NCBI GenBank assembly: GCA_023450335.1
Contig: JAEXHA010000169.1
Location: forward strand, 1 to 22,725
Origin: Actinomycetes bacterium
GTDB taxonomy: Bacteria > Actinomycetota > Actinomycetes > Actinomycetales > Microbacteriaceae
Direction of reading: 5' to 3'
Length of the DNA: 22,725 nt
In this document: positions 14,201-21,006 of the stretch, one piece after another
Layout of the letters: each line of letters begins with the position of its first letter
How positions within the stretch are numbered: the stretch's first letter is position 1
Notes under the pieces: model-generated
The model's input: only the letters and a program-made list of their open reading frames with translations
What the model was told of the DNA's origin: nothing
Databases searched by the model: none
Made by a program: the position numbers and the translations under genes

Positions 14201-15156
14201 GGGACGCGCTCAACACCTATCCGGAGATCTTCGACGGCGGCATCCCGATGTGCGGTGGTGGTGCCGGCCTGGTCGGCATGTGGAACAGCCGACTGGACGC
14301 GACGTTCGTGCTCGACGCGCTGGTGGGTGAAGAGGCGCTCGAGCTCGTGCGGATCAGCGACCAGGGCGCCGCGGACGCCGCGCTGCGTGCGCTCGCCGCC
14401 GAGGCGCTGGCCACCCCGGAAGGGCGTGCCCGGCTCGCGCTGGCCGGAGCGATCGGCGGCGTCTCGGGCTGGCCGGCGGGCGAGCCCGAGCCCGCCCGCG
14501 ACGACCTCGACACGCGCCTGGAGACGATGTCCGACAGCATCGGGATCATGCTCCTGCGTCGCTCGGTGCTCGAGCAGACGGCGGGCGGCAACACCTCGTG
14601 GAACGTCGGGATCGACTATCGCGCGATGCTGGATGCCTCCGGTGACCGGGCGACGGTGCGCGCACTGTACCGACAGGCGAGCCTCGACCTCGATTCCGAC
14701 CTCGAGGCACTCGCGGCCGCTCCCCGCGTGAGTGCGGATGCGGCCGCGGTCGATTGGGCGCGTACCAACGGCGTGTACGACGGCGTGCTCGAGATGCCGG
14801 TCCTCGACATGTACACCGCGACCGACCCCCGCGCCGCTCTGAGTGAGATGCGGGCCTACGCGGAGGTCGTCGATGCCGCCGGCAGCGGCGACATGCTGAA
14901 GCAGGCCGTGGTCGACCGTTCCGGACACTGTGCGTTCACGGCCGCGGAGTATGCCGCCGCGGTGGACGCGCTCGTGGAGCGGATCGAAACGGGCAGGTGG
15001 GGTGGCAGCGCGACGCCCGCCGGTCTGAACCGTCGCGCGGAGCGGCTGCAGGCAGACACGTCCATCGACCTCGGCGAAGCGGCATTCCGCCACGCGGGCA
15101 GGGTGGAGGACTTCCCCCGGACGTTCTCGTCGAGCACCCCGCTTCCTCAGGGGTGA
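11275..15156 (+). CDS. Secreted protein with three tandem alpha/beta-hydrolase units
   Basis: The 1293-residue exported protein begins with a Sec signal peptide (MTSRSLQGALVGVAALVLSL, then APAVA before Asp). Three homologous units follow, at about 33-457, 458-876 and 877-1293. Each has a WNGT motif, a nucleophile elbow (Ser129 in GASMGG, Ser550 in GASMGG, Ser969 in GGSLGG), a Cys about 24 residues later (LCGS or MCGG), TPEGRAR, a SWN(T/V)G(V/I)DY motif, an acid candidate (ETGD, NIGD, TATD) and a catalytic His followed by Cys (GHC at His382, His811, His1218). The two Cys per unit could form a disulfide tying down the His loop. Substrate is unknown; esterase or peptidase activity fits the fold, and aromatic ester cleavage would fit the neighbours but is a guess. 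The ATG at 11275 has GGAAAGAGA upstream. No cell-wall sorting signal is seen. Confidence 0.88.
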   Translation: MTSRSLQGALVGVAALVLSLTTAPAVADTADQTRGTLPGGGQYVLHEPAAWNGTLLTWSPGYGGGGGRPSAGPSPAVVDWLVDRGYALAGVAAGSGWAVEDLLAAQPELIELATAQLGEPAHVVAWGASMGGQVSVALMETVPGLVDAAVPLCGSIAGAIPMLNGNLDGTYALKTLLAPDDARLQLVDVTDEGARQAAFREVVDAAQQTPEGRARIALAATLAQMPTWSQSGTERPDRRDIDAQQEQLYKIFMWGVVSPRQPLEQRAGGNFSWNTGVDYAAALKASGGAKLVRALYREADLSLDDDLATLDAGERIAADRGAVAYMQRNATPTGELAGPVLTLHETGDSAPVVAQAGTYADRVRGNGDAALLRQVFVDRPGHCAYSDAEVAAVITAMQDRLEAGHWRDYADPRALNERADEIARSAGLDRGGEFTSYRTGSLLRPERAPEVYASGEERVVSGTLEDTTPYRFVVPEAWNGTVFVDLDFAGSRRIGADVQALLDDGAAYGGTTRNVTGWDIASAIDNQIEALDRFEDEAGDAERKIAIGASMGGFVAAGVAQRHPFAIDGVVSMCGGLSGTVSQWNQKLDTVFVLSQLLDPAGTLPVTDVPADINGAVAAWQGRLADAQVTPEGRARIALAAAIGQLPAYSQSAPRPQPHGGVAVQEGWYGALTGDGLPYIGQAMSSRYRLQEFVGGSPSWNTGIDYAAQFAGLDKTAQRVVEDLYRDAGLSLSDDLATVNAGERIAADPDAVAKFARGTEFDGRIAVPVLTMSNIGDQISTVAQMSEYENEVTRAGNADLLRQTYVDSAGHCNFTTAERLTAVEVLLHRLDTGKWSNTGHAQLNKHARGLEMGDSRFLRFTPDEFNRPYSLDEPAETRVWTGQLANGTDYDIRVPGRWNGTLVMDADLQRPASARTQWLMEQGYASASRSRNVTDWAVGAGSDDLAELHALFADKTGVTPRTTIVSGGSLGGLVSRDALNTYPEIFDGGIPMCGGGAGLVGMWNSRLDATFVLDALVGEEALELVRISDQGAADAALRALAAEALATPEGRARLALAGAIGGVSGWPAGEPEPARDDLDTRLETMSDSIGIMLLRRSVLEQTAGGNTSWNVGIDYRAMLDASGDRATVRALYRQASLDLDSDLEALAAAPRVSADAAAVDWARTNGVYDGVLEMPVLDMYTATDPRAALSEMRAYAEVVDAAGSGDMLKQAVVDRSGHCAFTAAEYAAAVDALVERIETGRWGGSATPAGLNRRAERLQADTSIDLGEAAFRHAGRVEDFPRTFSSSTPLPQG

Positions 15157-15209
15157 CCTGCGCAGTGCCGGTGTCACGAGAGAGGTGTTCTCAAAAAATT
15201 TCACCATTC

Positions 15210-15422
15210 ATGACGATCGTGAGCCGCAGTGATTCTGATTTCGACCCGTCGATGGTGACGAGGAGGCCCTCGGTGTGGGGCGCTTCCCCGGCGTGAACGG
15301 CACGCTGTTCGCGCCCGTCGTGGGCACTGGGTGACGTGCGTGTGCAGCAGGCGATCGGCATGGCCATCGACCGCGAGACGATCGTGTCGGCTCTGGGCGG
15401 TCAATACAGGCGCCCAGCGACC
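15210..15422 (+). pseudogene. Decayed fragment of a family 5 extracellular solute-binding protein
   Basis: Codons from 15327 read LGDVRVQQAIGMAIDRETIV, followed by SALGGQYRRPAT. This is the central signature of oligopeptide/dipeptide-type binding proteins (D-V-R-V-R-Q-A-x-x-x-A-I-D-R). In the same frame at 15210-15257 is TIVSRSDSDFDPSMV, resembling the N-terminal part of such proteins, with an in-frame TGA at 15294 between them. Intact members need about 250 residues in this interval where only 40 codons remain, so large internal parts are gone. The other frame carries NGTLFAPVVG, also reminiscent of the family. No start, signal peptide or remaining domain is present. The rest of the 346-bp gap (15157-15502) shows only a terminator-like hairpin. 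Confidence 0.5.
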
Positions 15423-15451
15423 AGCTCGCGGCCCGGTCGCCGGATGTCACC

Positions 15452-15486
15452 CGGTCGGCTGCGAGTTGTACTCAGGCAGCGGACCG
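15452..15486 (-). terminator. Hairpin downstream of the SnoaL-like gene
   Basis: CGGTCGGCTGC (15452-15462) and GCAGCGGACCG (15476-15486) form an 11-bp stem with one mismatch and a 13-nt loop, beginning 16 bp after the stop of the minus-strand SnoaL-like gene. There is no U-run, so this is a probable actinobacterial-style terminator and not a proven one. Confidence 0.45.
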
Positions 15487-15502
15487 ACAGGGCGGCAGCC
15501 GG

Positions 15503-15928
15503 TCAGGTGATCGGCTCGTAGCAGTCGAAGGTCTCCTGGTGCGCGATGAGCCCGTCGCGCACGGTGAGCAGCGAGGCGACGTGCGCGACCAGGCGCCTCC
15601 CGGCGTGGAGCGGTCCGGCGTCCGCCTTCAGCGTCCCGCTCCACGTCGCCCGCACCGCGGCCCGGTCGGCGGTCGCGATGACCTCGTGCACGTCGAAGTC
15701 CTGTTCCGACAGCAGCGCCCTGCCTGCGTCGAACCCCGCCAGGGTCTGGGCGAGATCCCGCACGGCCCCGCGCGGTGACAGGACGTTCGGGTGCTCGATG
15801 ACGGTCAGATCGGCGGCGAGCAGCCGGCGCAGGTCGTCGGCCGTCGAGGCGGGGTCGCACACGGTGGCGTAGTACGTGCGCACGGTCGCGTCCACCGTCG
15901 CCGCGGAGTGTCGATTCATGGCATTCAT
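15503..15928 (-). CDS. SnoaL-like / NTF2-fold protein
   Basis: This is a small cytosolic protein of the NTF2-like superfamily (SnoaL, ketosteroid isomerase relatives), 141 residues with the usual cone-shaped fold length. Sequence signs are the N-terminal helix VRTYYATVCDPASTADDLRR, then LLAADLTVIEHPNVLSPRG, and the strand pairs DFDVHEVIATADRAAVRATW, ASLLTVRDGLIAHQETFDCY. The VRATWSGTL and H-Q-E-T-F-D-C-Y strands are characteristic of SnoaL_2-type proteins, whose substrates are mostly unknown. The first ATG (15928) lies against the MarR operator; a second ATG at 15919 is equally possible. It is divergent from a MarR gene whose operator overlaps both promoters, so it is probably that regulator's target. 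No catalytic residues can be assigned with confidence. Confidence 0.82.
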   Translation of the reverse strand: MNAMNRHSAATVDATVRTYYATVCDPASTADDLRRLLAADLTVIEHPNVLSPRGAVRDLAQTLAGFDAGRALLSEQDFDVHEVIATADRAAVRATWSGTLKADAGPLHAGRRLVAHVASLLTVRDGLIAHQETFDCYEPIT

Positions 15929-15929
15929 G

Positions 15930-15953
15930 ATTGCACAACTATGGTTGTGGAAT
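15930..15953. promoter_or_regulatory. MarR-type operator overlapping divergent, leaderless promoters
   Basis: ATTGCACAAC-TATG-GTTGTGGAAT is a 24-bp inverted repeat with 9 of 10 positions matching. On the plus strand TATGGT (15940-15945) fits a -10 box placed 6 bp before the MarR ATG, which has no ribosome site, so its mRNA is probably leaderless. On the minus strand CATAGT (15943-15938) is a similar -10 box 9 bp before the SnoaL-like ATG. A dimer bound here would shut both promoters. Confidence 0.72.
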
Positions 15954-16464
15954 GGAGAATCCTCCCCTTGACCTTTCGTCCGCGCTGGCCCTCCTCGGCG
16001 ATGCCGTCAGTGCAGAAGTGGTCCGAGCGCTGAGGGGCACCGGTCTGCGCCACAGCCACGGGTACATCGTGCAGCGCCTGCTCGTCGCCCCCCGCACGGC
16101 CACACAGCTCGCCGAGGAGCTGGGTGTGAGTCAGCAGGCCGTGTCGAAGATGGTGCGGGAGCTGACCGCACGGGGGCTCGTCGAGATCGTCGCCGATACG
16201 GGCGATCGGCGCCGACGGCCGGTACAGCTCACCACCGCCGGGTGGCAGGCGGTCGAGCGCGCCCGCTCGGCCCGCCGAGCCATCGACGACCGCATCCGGC
16301 GGGCGCTGGGTGCGGACCGGTTCGACGAGACGCTCGCGGCGCTGGGCGTCGCCTTGGAAGCGCTGGGGCTGGCCGCGGGCGTGCGCCGTCGGGCCGTTCC
16401 GCCGCCGAGCGGGTGGCCGGGGGAGGAGCCCCGCAGCCCGGGTTCAGTCGGCGGCGCGGGCTGA
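15952..16464 (+). CDS. MarR-family transcriptional regulator
   Basis: The 170-residue winged-helix regulator has a central DNA-binding domain: HGYIVQRLLVAPRTATQLAE, ELGVSQQAVSKMVRELTARG (recognition helix), then LVEIVADTGDRRRRPVQLTT as the wing and AGWQAVERARSARRAIDDRI as the dimerisation helix. The C-terminal tail (about residues 143-170) is Pro/Gly-rich and probably disordered. The ATG at 15952 lies inside the right arm of a palindrome, which implies autoregulation and a leaderless message. It is divergent from the SnoaL-like gene. Its 3' end overlaps the 3' end of the next, convergent MarR gene by 21 bp. The ligand is unknown. Confidence 0.88.
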   Translation: MENPPLDLSSALALLGDAVSAEVVRALRGTGLRHSHGYIVQRLLVAPRTATQLAEELGVSQQAVSKMVRELTARGLVEIVADTGDRRRRPVQLTTAGWQAVERARSARRAIDDRIRRALGADRFDETLAALGVALEALGLAAGVRRRAVPPPSGWPGEEPRSPGSVGGAG

Positions 16465-17019
16465 GCGGAGGTAGGCCGCGGCGAGGCGTGAGGGGATGTG
16501 CCGGGGGCGGATCGAGGTGGTGCGTCTGAGGATGGCGGACGCTTCGGCGGCGTCGTCGCCGAAATAGCCGCCGGCGAGGATGGTGGCGGTACGGTCGAGG
16601 ATGCCGACGAGGGTGTCGCCGAACTCGTCGCCGAGCGCCTCGGCCAGCGCGTCCTCGTGCGCGCCCAGCTCCGTGCGGCATCGGGCGAGGACGTCCCAAC
16701 CCTGTTCGGTTAGGCAGACCAGCCGCACGCGCCGGTTGGTGGGGTGGTCGTTGCGCTCCACGTACCCGGCCTCGATGAGCTCGTTCGACACGTTGTGCGC
16801 CGCCTGGGCGCTCACGAAGGTGCGGCGCGCCAGCGCGGCGTTGGACAGTGGCATCCCCTCGCCGAGCACCTGCAGCACGAAGAACTGCGACAGGGTGATC
16901 CCATGGGCCAGCGCGATGTTCTCGGCGACGCGGTCGAACGCGCGACCGAGCCGGTAGGCGGTGTAGTTCAGTCGCTCGGTCGCCGGCTCGCCACGCGGGT
17001 CGCGTTCGATCTGGTCCAC
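16444..17019 (-). CDS. MarR-family transcriptional regulator
   Basis: This winged-helix regulator is about 191 residues long. An N-terminal helix (LNYTAYRLGRAFDRVAENIA) is followed by HGITLSQFFVLQVLGEGMPL, then NAALARRTFVSAQAAHNVSN as helix-turn-helix and AGYVERNDHPTNRRVRLVCL as the wing, with a dimerisation helix and a basic tail after that. No methionine start is available; GTG at 17019 (product begins with VDQIERD) is chosen, with AAGGGG 12 bp upstream, and GTG at 17043 is an alternative. It lies 28 bp after the capA-like stop on the same strand, so the two are probably co-transcribed from the divergent promoter near 18220. It may therefore govern the importer/CoA operon across from it. 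It is unrelated in detail to the other MarR gene here. Confidence 0.85.
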   Translation of the reverse strand: MDQIERDPRGEPATERLNYTAYRLGRAFDRVAENIALAHGITLSQFFVLQVLGEGMPLSNAALARRTFVSAQAAHNVSNELIEAGYVERNDHPTNRRVRLVCLTEQGWDVLARCRTELGAHEDALAEALGDEFGDTLVGILDRTATILAGGYFGDDAAEASAILRRTTSIRPRHIPSRLAAAYLRSARAAD

Positions 17020-17047
17020 TCGCCCGACACTACCCCTTGCCACAGCC

Positions 17048-18160
17048 TCAGCTGACGCGGACGATGTCGCCGTCCCAGGCGAACATCGTGTCCAGACCCG
17101 CGCGGCGGCTGATGTCCTCGATGTAGTCGGCGACGCTGTCACGCTCACCCCGGGCGACGGGCACCGGCCGCGCGTCGTCGTCGATCCAGCACGGCACGAA
17201 TCCGGGGCGCAGGGTTCCGTCGTCATCGACGTCGAGCACCGCGATGGCCGTGTTGCGACTTTCCGGGTGGAAGGGGTAGGCGGGCATGTTCGGGTCGGGA
17301 GCGAAGCCGTACAGCTCGACGCGGCGACGGATCCATGCCTTGCGCTCTTCGGACTGATCGTTCGGGTCGGGCGTGAGCGCAGTCGTGATGGTGACGAAAT
17401 TGCCCAGACCGTGGAAGATCGCCTTGCCGCGATACATCTCGACGCCGCGCATGATGTGGGCGTGGTGACCGATCACGAGGTCGGCGCCGGCGTCGACGGC
17501 GGCGTGGGCGAGCTCGTACTCATACGCGTCGATGCGCGCGGGCGTGTGCCCGTAGCCCTTGTGCAGCGCGACCACCACGAGGTCGACCTCGGCGCGCAGC
17601 CGCTCGATCGCGTCGGTCATGCGCGTGAGGGTGACGCGGTCGCAGAAGGTGTAGATCTGCGGCGGGTTGCCGGGGTTCAGGTCGTCGAGGTCGAAATGGG
17701 TGAGCACCTTGACGAACGCCGAGCCCGCCTTGCGGCTGGTCGCCCAGGATTCGCGGGGGCCGACGCAGTTGAAGCTCAGCACGCCCACCCGGCGGCCGGC
17801 CCGCTCGATGATCGCCGGCTGCTCGGCCGCCTCGAGATTCGCGCCCGTGCCGCAGGTGAGGATGCCGAAGCGGTGCGCATTGTCGAGCGTGTCGAGCACG
17901 CCGCGCTCACCCAGGTCGAAGGCGTGGTTGCCCGCGACCGTGCCGATCTCGAAACCGGCCCGCGCCATGGCACCCAGGTCGTCGGGTCGCGATGGCGGCG
18001 AAGGGACGGTGATCGCCGTCACGCCGGTCTCGGTCGTGTGCGGCACCTCGATCTGGCCGATGGCCACGTCGGCGGCACGGGTCAGCTCGGCCGTGGGCTC
18101 GAAGTACGGATCGGGGGCGTCGTGCTGCAGAACGATGTCTCCCACGGCCATGATTCGCAT
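17048..18160 (-). CDS. CapA-type metallophosphatase-fold protein, cytosolic
   Basis: The 370-residue protein belongs to the CapA/PgsA family (PGA_cap, calcineurin-like metallophosphoesterase fold). Metal-site motifs are visible: GD at 7-8, GNHAFD at 77-82, H200 in ALHKGYGH, GHHAH at 231-235 and GLGNFV at 251-256. Known CapA proteins help make or handle poly-gamma-glutamate and are membrane-anchored. This one starts MRIMAVGDIVLQHD with no signal or transmembrane segment, so it is probably a cytosolic hydrolase of unknown substrate. The ATG at 18160 is preceded by AAAGGAG with a 10-base gap. The gene diverges from an amino-acid-type ABC importer and shares its promoter region, which points to a catabolic and not a capsule role. 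Confidence 0.85.
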   Translation of the reverse strand: MRIMAVGDIVLQHDAPDPYFEPTAELTRAADVAIGQIEVPHTTETGVTAITVPSPPSRPDDLGAMARAGFEIGTVAGNHAFDLGERGVLDTLDNAHRFGILTCGTGANLEAAEQPAIIERAGRRVGVLSFNCVGPRESWATSRKAGSAFVKVLTHFDLDDLNPGNPPQIYTFCDRVTLTRMTDAIERLRAEVDLVVVALHKGYGHTPARIDAYEYELAHAAVDAGADLVIGHHAHIMRGVEMYRGKAIFHGLGNFVTITTALTPDPNDQSEERKAWIRRRVELYGFAPDPNMPAYPFHPESRNTAIAVLDVDDDGTLRPGFVPCWIDDDARPVPVARGERDSVADYIEDISRRAGLDTMFAWDGDIVRVS

Positions 18161-18212
18161 CTGAACTCGTCTCCTTTGCGCGAGTGCACCGCCTCGAAGT
18201 CGGGCGATAGGG

Positions 18213-18241
18213 TTGGATAATATCATCCAGCATGATACTTT
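18213..18241 (+). promoter_or_regulatory. Promoter of the importer/CoA-transferase operon with overlapping palindromes
   Basis: TTGGAT (18213-18218), 17 bp, and TACTTT (18236-18241) make a good promoter toward the binding-protein gene. TATCAT-N5-ATGATA (18221-18237), a perfect inverted repeat, sits in the spacer. It overlaps GGATAATATCATCC (18215-18228), a second near-perfect palindrome. On the minus strand TATTAT (18222-18217) could be the -10 box for the capA-like gene, so one regulator could control both directions. Confidence 0.65.
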
Positions 18242-18304
18242 CTTGCGCTGTAGCACCCGATCACCCGATCGCTGATCACCTGTTCACAAAGATGTGGAGT
18301 TCTC

Positions 18305-19228
18305 ATGATCCGTCGCAGTCTGGCCCTGACCGCACTCGCGAGCGCTGCGCTGCTCGCACTGACCGCCTGTGCTTCCCCCGGGGGTGAGCCCGCCGAACCG
18401 GGGGACCCCGCCGAGGGCGCCAACGGCGGCGTCAACACCGAAGCCCCGCTGTACGACATGCTTCCCGACAAGGTGAAGGATGCCGGGAAGATCGTCATGG
18501 CGGGCGACAACCACCCGCCGTACCGCTCGCTCGAGGAGGACGGCAGCATCACGGGCATCGACCCGGATCTGCAGGCCGTCCTCTCGGAGCAGTTCGGCGT
18601 GCCGTTCGAGATCGAGACCGTGTCGGGCATGGAGGCGATCCTCACCGGCATGAACTCAGGTCGATACGACGCGTTCAACGGACCGCTGCGCACGACTCCC
18701 GAGCGTGAGGCCGACTTCGACGCCATCGTGTGGATGACGACCATCAGCTCGTACGTGTACCTCGCCGATCGCGCCGACGAGCTCGGCGACCACGAGGCTC
18801 TGTGTGGCGCGCGGGTCGCCGGCGTCGCCGGCTCGGTCACCGAGAGCCAGGTCGAGCGCTACTCCGCGTGGTGTGAGGCGGAGGGGCTCGAGACGCCCGA
18901 GTTCATCGGCCTCGAAGACACCAACTCGACCTTCCTCGCCGTCCAGTCCGACCGCGCCGATTACGCCGGCACGACCCAGACCGCGGCACTCGATCTGCAG
19001 AAGAGCGACCCGGGCAAGTTCGAGTTCCTCGTGCAGACCGAGGCGCAGGGCGCCGGCATCGACCAGCTCGCGCTGATGACGCCGAAGGGCAACGGCCTTG
19101 CCGAGCCCCTGTTCGCCGCGTTCGAGGCGATCTTCGACAACGGTCAGTACGAAGAGGTCATGTCCGAATGGGACCTCACTGAGGTGTCCGTCGACGCGCC
19201 GCTGCTGAACCCGCTCACCGGCAACTGA
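18305..19228 (+). CDS. Amino-acid-type ABC transporter substrate-binding lipoprotein
   Basis: This is the receptor of a polar amino-acid/organic-acid importer (solute-binding protein family 3). The 307-residue precursor starts MIRRSLALTALASAALLALT followed by AC, a lipoprotein signal with lipobox LTAC. An acidic, Gly/Pro-rich linker follows. The domain then shows KIVMAGDNHPPYRSLEEDGS, ITGIDPDLQAVLSEQFGVPF, the MNSGRYDAFNGPLRTTPERE segment and a C-terminal QLALMTPKGNGLAEPLFAAF. The arginine and aspartate that usually bind the alpha-amino and carboxyl groups could be in RTTPERE and in the RADYAG region, but I cannot fix the ligand. The ATG at 18305 has GTGGAG five bases upstream. It is the first gene of the plus-strand operon. 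Confidence 0.9.
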   Translation: MIRRSLALTALASAALLALTACASPGGEPAEPGDPAEGANGGVNTEAPLYDMLPDKVKDAGKIVMAGDNHPPYRSLEEDGSITGIDPDLQAVLSEQFGVPFEIETVSGMEAILTGMNSGRYDAFNGPLRTTPEREADFDAIVWMTTISSYVYLADRADELGDHEALCGARVAGVAGSVTESQVERYSAWCEAEGLETPEFIGLEDTNSTFLAVQSDRADYAGTTQTAALDLQKSDPGKFEFLVQTEAQGAGIDQLALMTPKGNGLAEPLFAAFEAIFDNGQYEEVMSEWDLTEVSVDAPLLNPLTGN

Positions 19229-19233
19229 CGAGA

Positions 19234-20151
19234 ATGGTGCATGCTGCTGTGGCAACAGAAACCGTGGAGGCCGCGCCCGTAGACGTCGCCCACGCACGCA
19301 AGCGGGTCCGCCCGCTGCGGATCATCGGAGGCGTGGTGCTGGCCGGGATCGCGATCAGCATCCTCTCGTTCATGATCGGCAACGAGCGGTTCGAGTGGGA
19401 TGTCGTGGCCACCTACCTGTTCAACGGCAGCGTGCTGCTGGGCTTGGGCATGAGCCTCATGCTCACCGCCGTCGGGATGGTGCTGGGGTCGATCCTCGGC
19501 ACCGTCCTGGCGGCGGGCCAGCTCAGCGATTTCGGGCCGGTCCGCTGGGCGTCGATGGTCTTCGTCGGCGTGTTCCGCGGCATCCCCCCGCTCGTACAGC
19601 TCATCTTCTGGTACAACCTCGCCTACCTGCTGCCGCGCATGAGCCTCGGCATCCCGTTCGGTCCGGAGTGGTTCAGCTGGTCGACCAACGACCTCATCAC
19701 TCCGCTCACCGCCGCGATCATCGGACTGTCACTGCACGAGGCCGCGTACATGTCCGAGATCATCCGCGCCGGCATCCTGTCGGTCGACCAGGGTCAGCGC
19801 GACGCGGCGGCCGCCATGGGCTTCAGCCGGTGGCACACCTTCTCCCGCATCGTGCTGCCGCAGGCGATGCGCGTCATCATCCCGCCCACCGGCTCCCAGG
19901 TGATCGCCCTGCTGAAGGGCACCTCGCTGGTGAGCGTCATCGCCATGGGCGACCTGCTCCACGCCGTGCAGGTCATCTACAACCGAACCTATGAGGTGGT
20001 TCCCATGCTCATCGTCGCCGTCATCTGGTACCTCGTCGTGGTCACCGCGCTCACACTCGTCCAGCGACGCGTCGAGGCGTACTTCAGCCGCGGCACGAGC
20101 CGGGTCGCCGTCAAACGGGCGATACTGCGGACGAAGGCGGTGTCGGCATGA
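19234..20151 (+). CDS. Amino-acid-type ABC transporter permease
   Basis: This is the membrane subunit of the importer, of the HisM/GlnP family. The 305-residue protein begins with a cytosolic tail of about 30 residues and a first helix (IIGGVVLAGIAISILSFMIG). The permease domain follows: GLGMSLMLTAVGMVLGSILG, then VFRGIPPLVQLIFWYNLAYL, the coupling loop AAYMSEIIRAGILSVDQGQR with DAAAAMGFSRWHTFSRIVLP, and the family-specific LKGTSLVSVIAMGDLLH. It starts 5 bp after the binding-protein stop with a weak ribosome site (GACGAG). It ends in a 4-bp ATGA overlap with the ATPase gene, so the subunits are translationally linked. Confidence 0.92.
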   Translation: MVHAAVATETVEAAPVDVAHARKRVRPLRIIGGVVLAGIAISILSFMIGNERFEWDVVATYLFNGSVLLGLGMSLMLTAVGMVLGSILGTVLAAGQLSDFGPVRWASMVFVGVFRGIPPLVQLIFWYNLAYLLPRMSLGIPFGPEWFSWSTNDLITPLTAAIIGLSLHEAAYMSEIIRAGILSVDQGQRDAAAAMGFSRWHTFSRIVLPQAMRVIIPPTGSQVIALLKGTSLVSVIAMGDLLHAVQVIYNRTYEVVPMLIVAVIWYLVVVTALTLVQRRVEAYFSRGTSRVAVKRAILRTKAVSA

Positions 20152-20975
20152 CGCACGTCTCGTCCGGACTCATCGTCCAGCCGCGCACCGTCGACGAGGA
20201 GCCGGTGCTGCGCGTCAACAACGTGCGCAAGGTCTTCGGCGACCAGGTCGCCCTCGACGGCGCGTCGCTCGAGGTGTATGAAGGCGAGGTCGTCGCGATC
20301 CTGGGCCCGTCGGGGTCGGGCAAGTCCACGCTCGTGCGCTGCGTCGACCAGCTCGAGACGATCGACGGCGGATCGATGTTCCTCGACGGTGAGCTGCTCG
20401 GATACGAGGAGATCAACGGACACCTCCGCCCCCGCACCGACGTCGGCGTGCAACAGCAGCGGCGACGCATGAGCATGGTGTTCCAGCAGTTCAACCTGTT
20501 CCCGCACTGGAGCGTGCTGCGCAACATCACCGAAGCGCCGATCACCGTGCACGGGCTCACGCCCGCGCAGGCCCGGGAGCGCGCCCTCGAGCTGCTCGAG
20601 CAGGTCGGGCTGTCCGACAAGGCGGATGCCTACCCCCGGCACCTGTCCGGCGGTCAGCAGCAGCGCGTCGCCATCGCCCGGTCGGTGGCCGTGCAGCCGC
20701 GCATCCTGCTGTTCGACGAGCCCACGAGCTCTCTCGACCCCGAACTGGTGGGCGAGGTGCTGCAGACGATGAAGTCGCTCGCCGCCGTCGGCCACACCAT
20801 GGTCGTGGTCACCCACGAGATGGCGTTCGCCCGCGACGTCGCCGACCGCTGCGTGTTCATGGCCGACGGCCGTGTCATCGAGGACCGCCCCGCGGACGAG
20901 TTCTTCGCCGACCCCCGCTCCGAGCGGCTGCGCGCGTTCCTGGCCCGATCGGGCACCGCGCGCTCGGACGCCTGA
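20148..20975 (+). CDS. Amino-acid-type ABC transporter ATP-binding protein
   Basis: This ATPase of the importer (GlnQ/HisP family) is 275 residues long. Motifs are Walker A GPSGSGKST (53-61), Q-loop MVFQQFNLFPHWSVL, signature LSGGQQQRVAIAR (166-178), Walker B ILLFDEPTSSLDP (186-198) and the switch histidine in VVVTHEMAFARDVADR. These are the wording of polar amino-acid importers. A somewhat longer loop (about residues 84-107, GYEEINGHLRPRTDVGVQQQ) precedes the Q-loop; related systems have it too. Its ATG overlaps the permease stop. The CoA-transferase gene follows after 31 bp on the same strand. Confidence 0.93.
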   Translation: MTHVSSGLIVQPRTVDEEPVLRVNNVRKVFGDQVALDGASLEVYEGEVVAILGPSGSGKSTLVRCVDQLETIDGGSMFLDGELLGYEEINGHLRPRTDVGVQQQRRRMSMVFQQFNLFPHWSVLRNITEAPITVHGLTPAQARERALELLEQVGLSDKADAYPRHLSGGQQQRVAIARSVAVQPRILLFDEPTSSLDPELVGEVLQTMKSLAAVGHTMVVVTHEMAFARDVADRCVFMADGRVIEDRPADEFFADPRSERLRAFLARSGTARSDA

Positions 20976-21006
20976 ATTGACGACCCCCCACCACGAGGAG
21001 CTTGGC

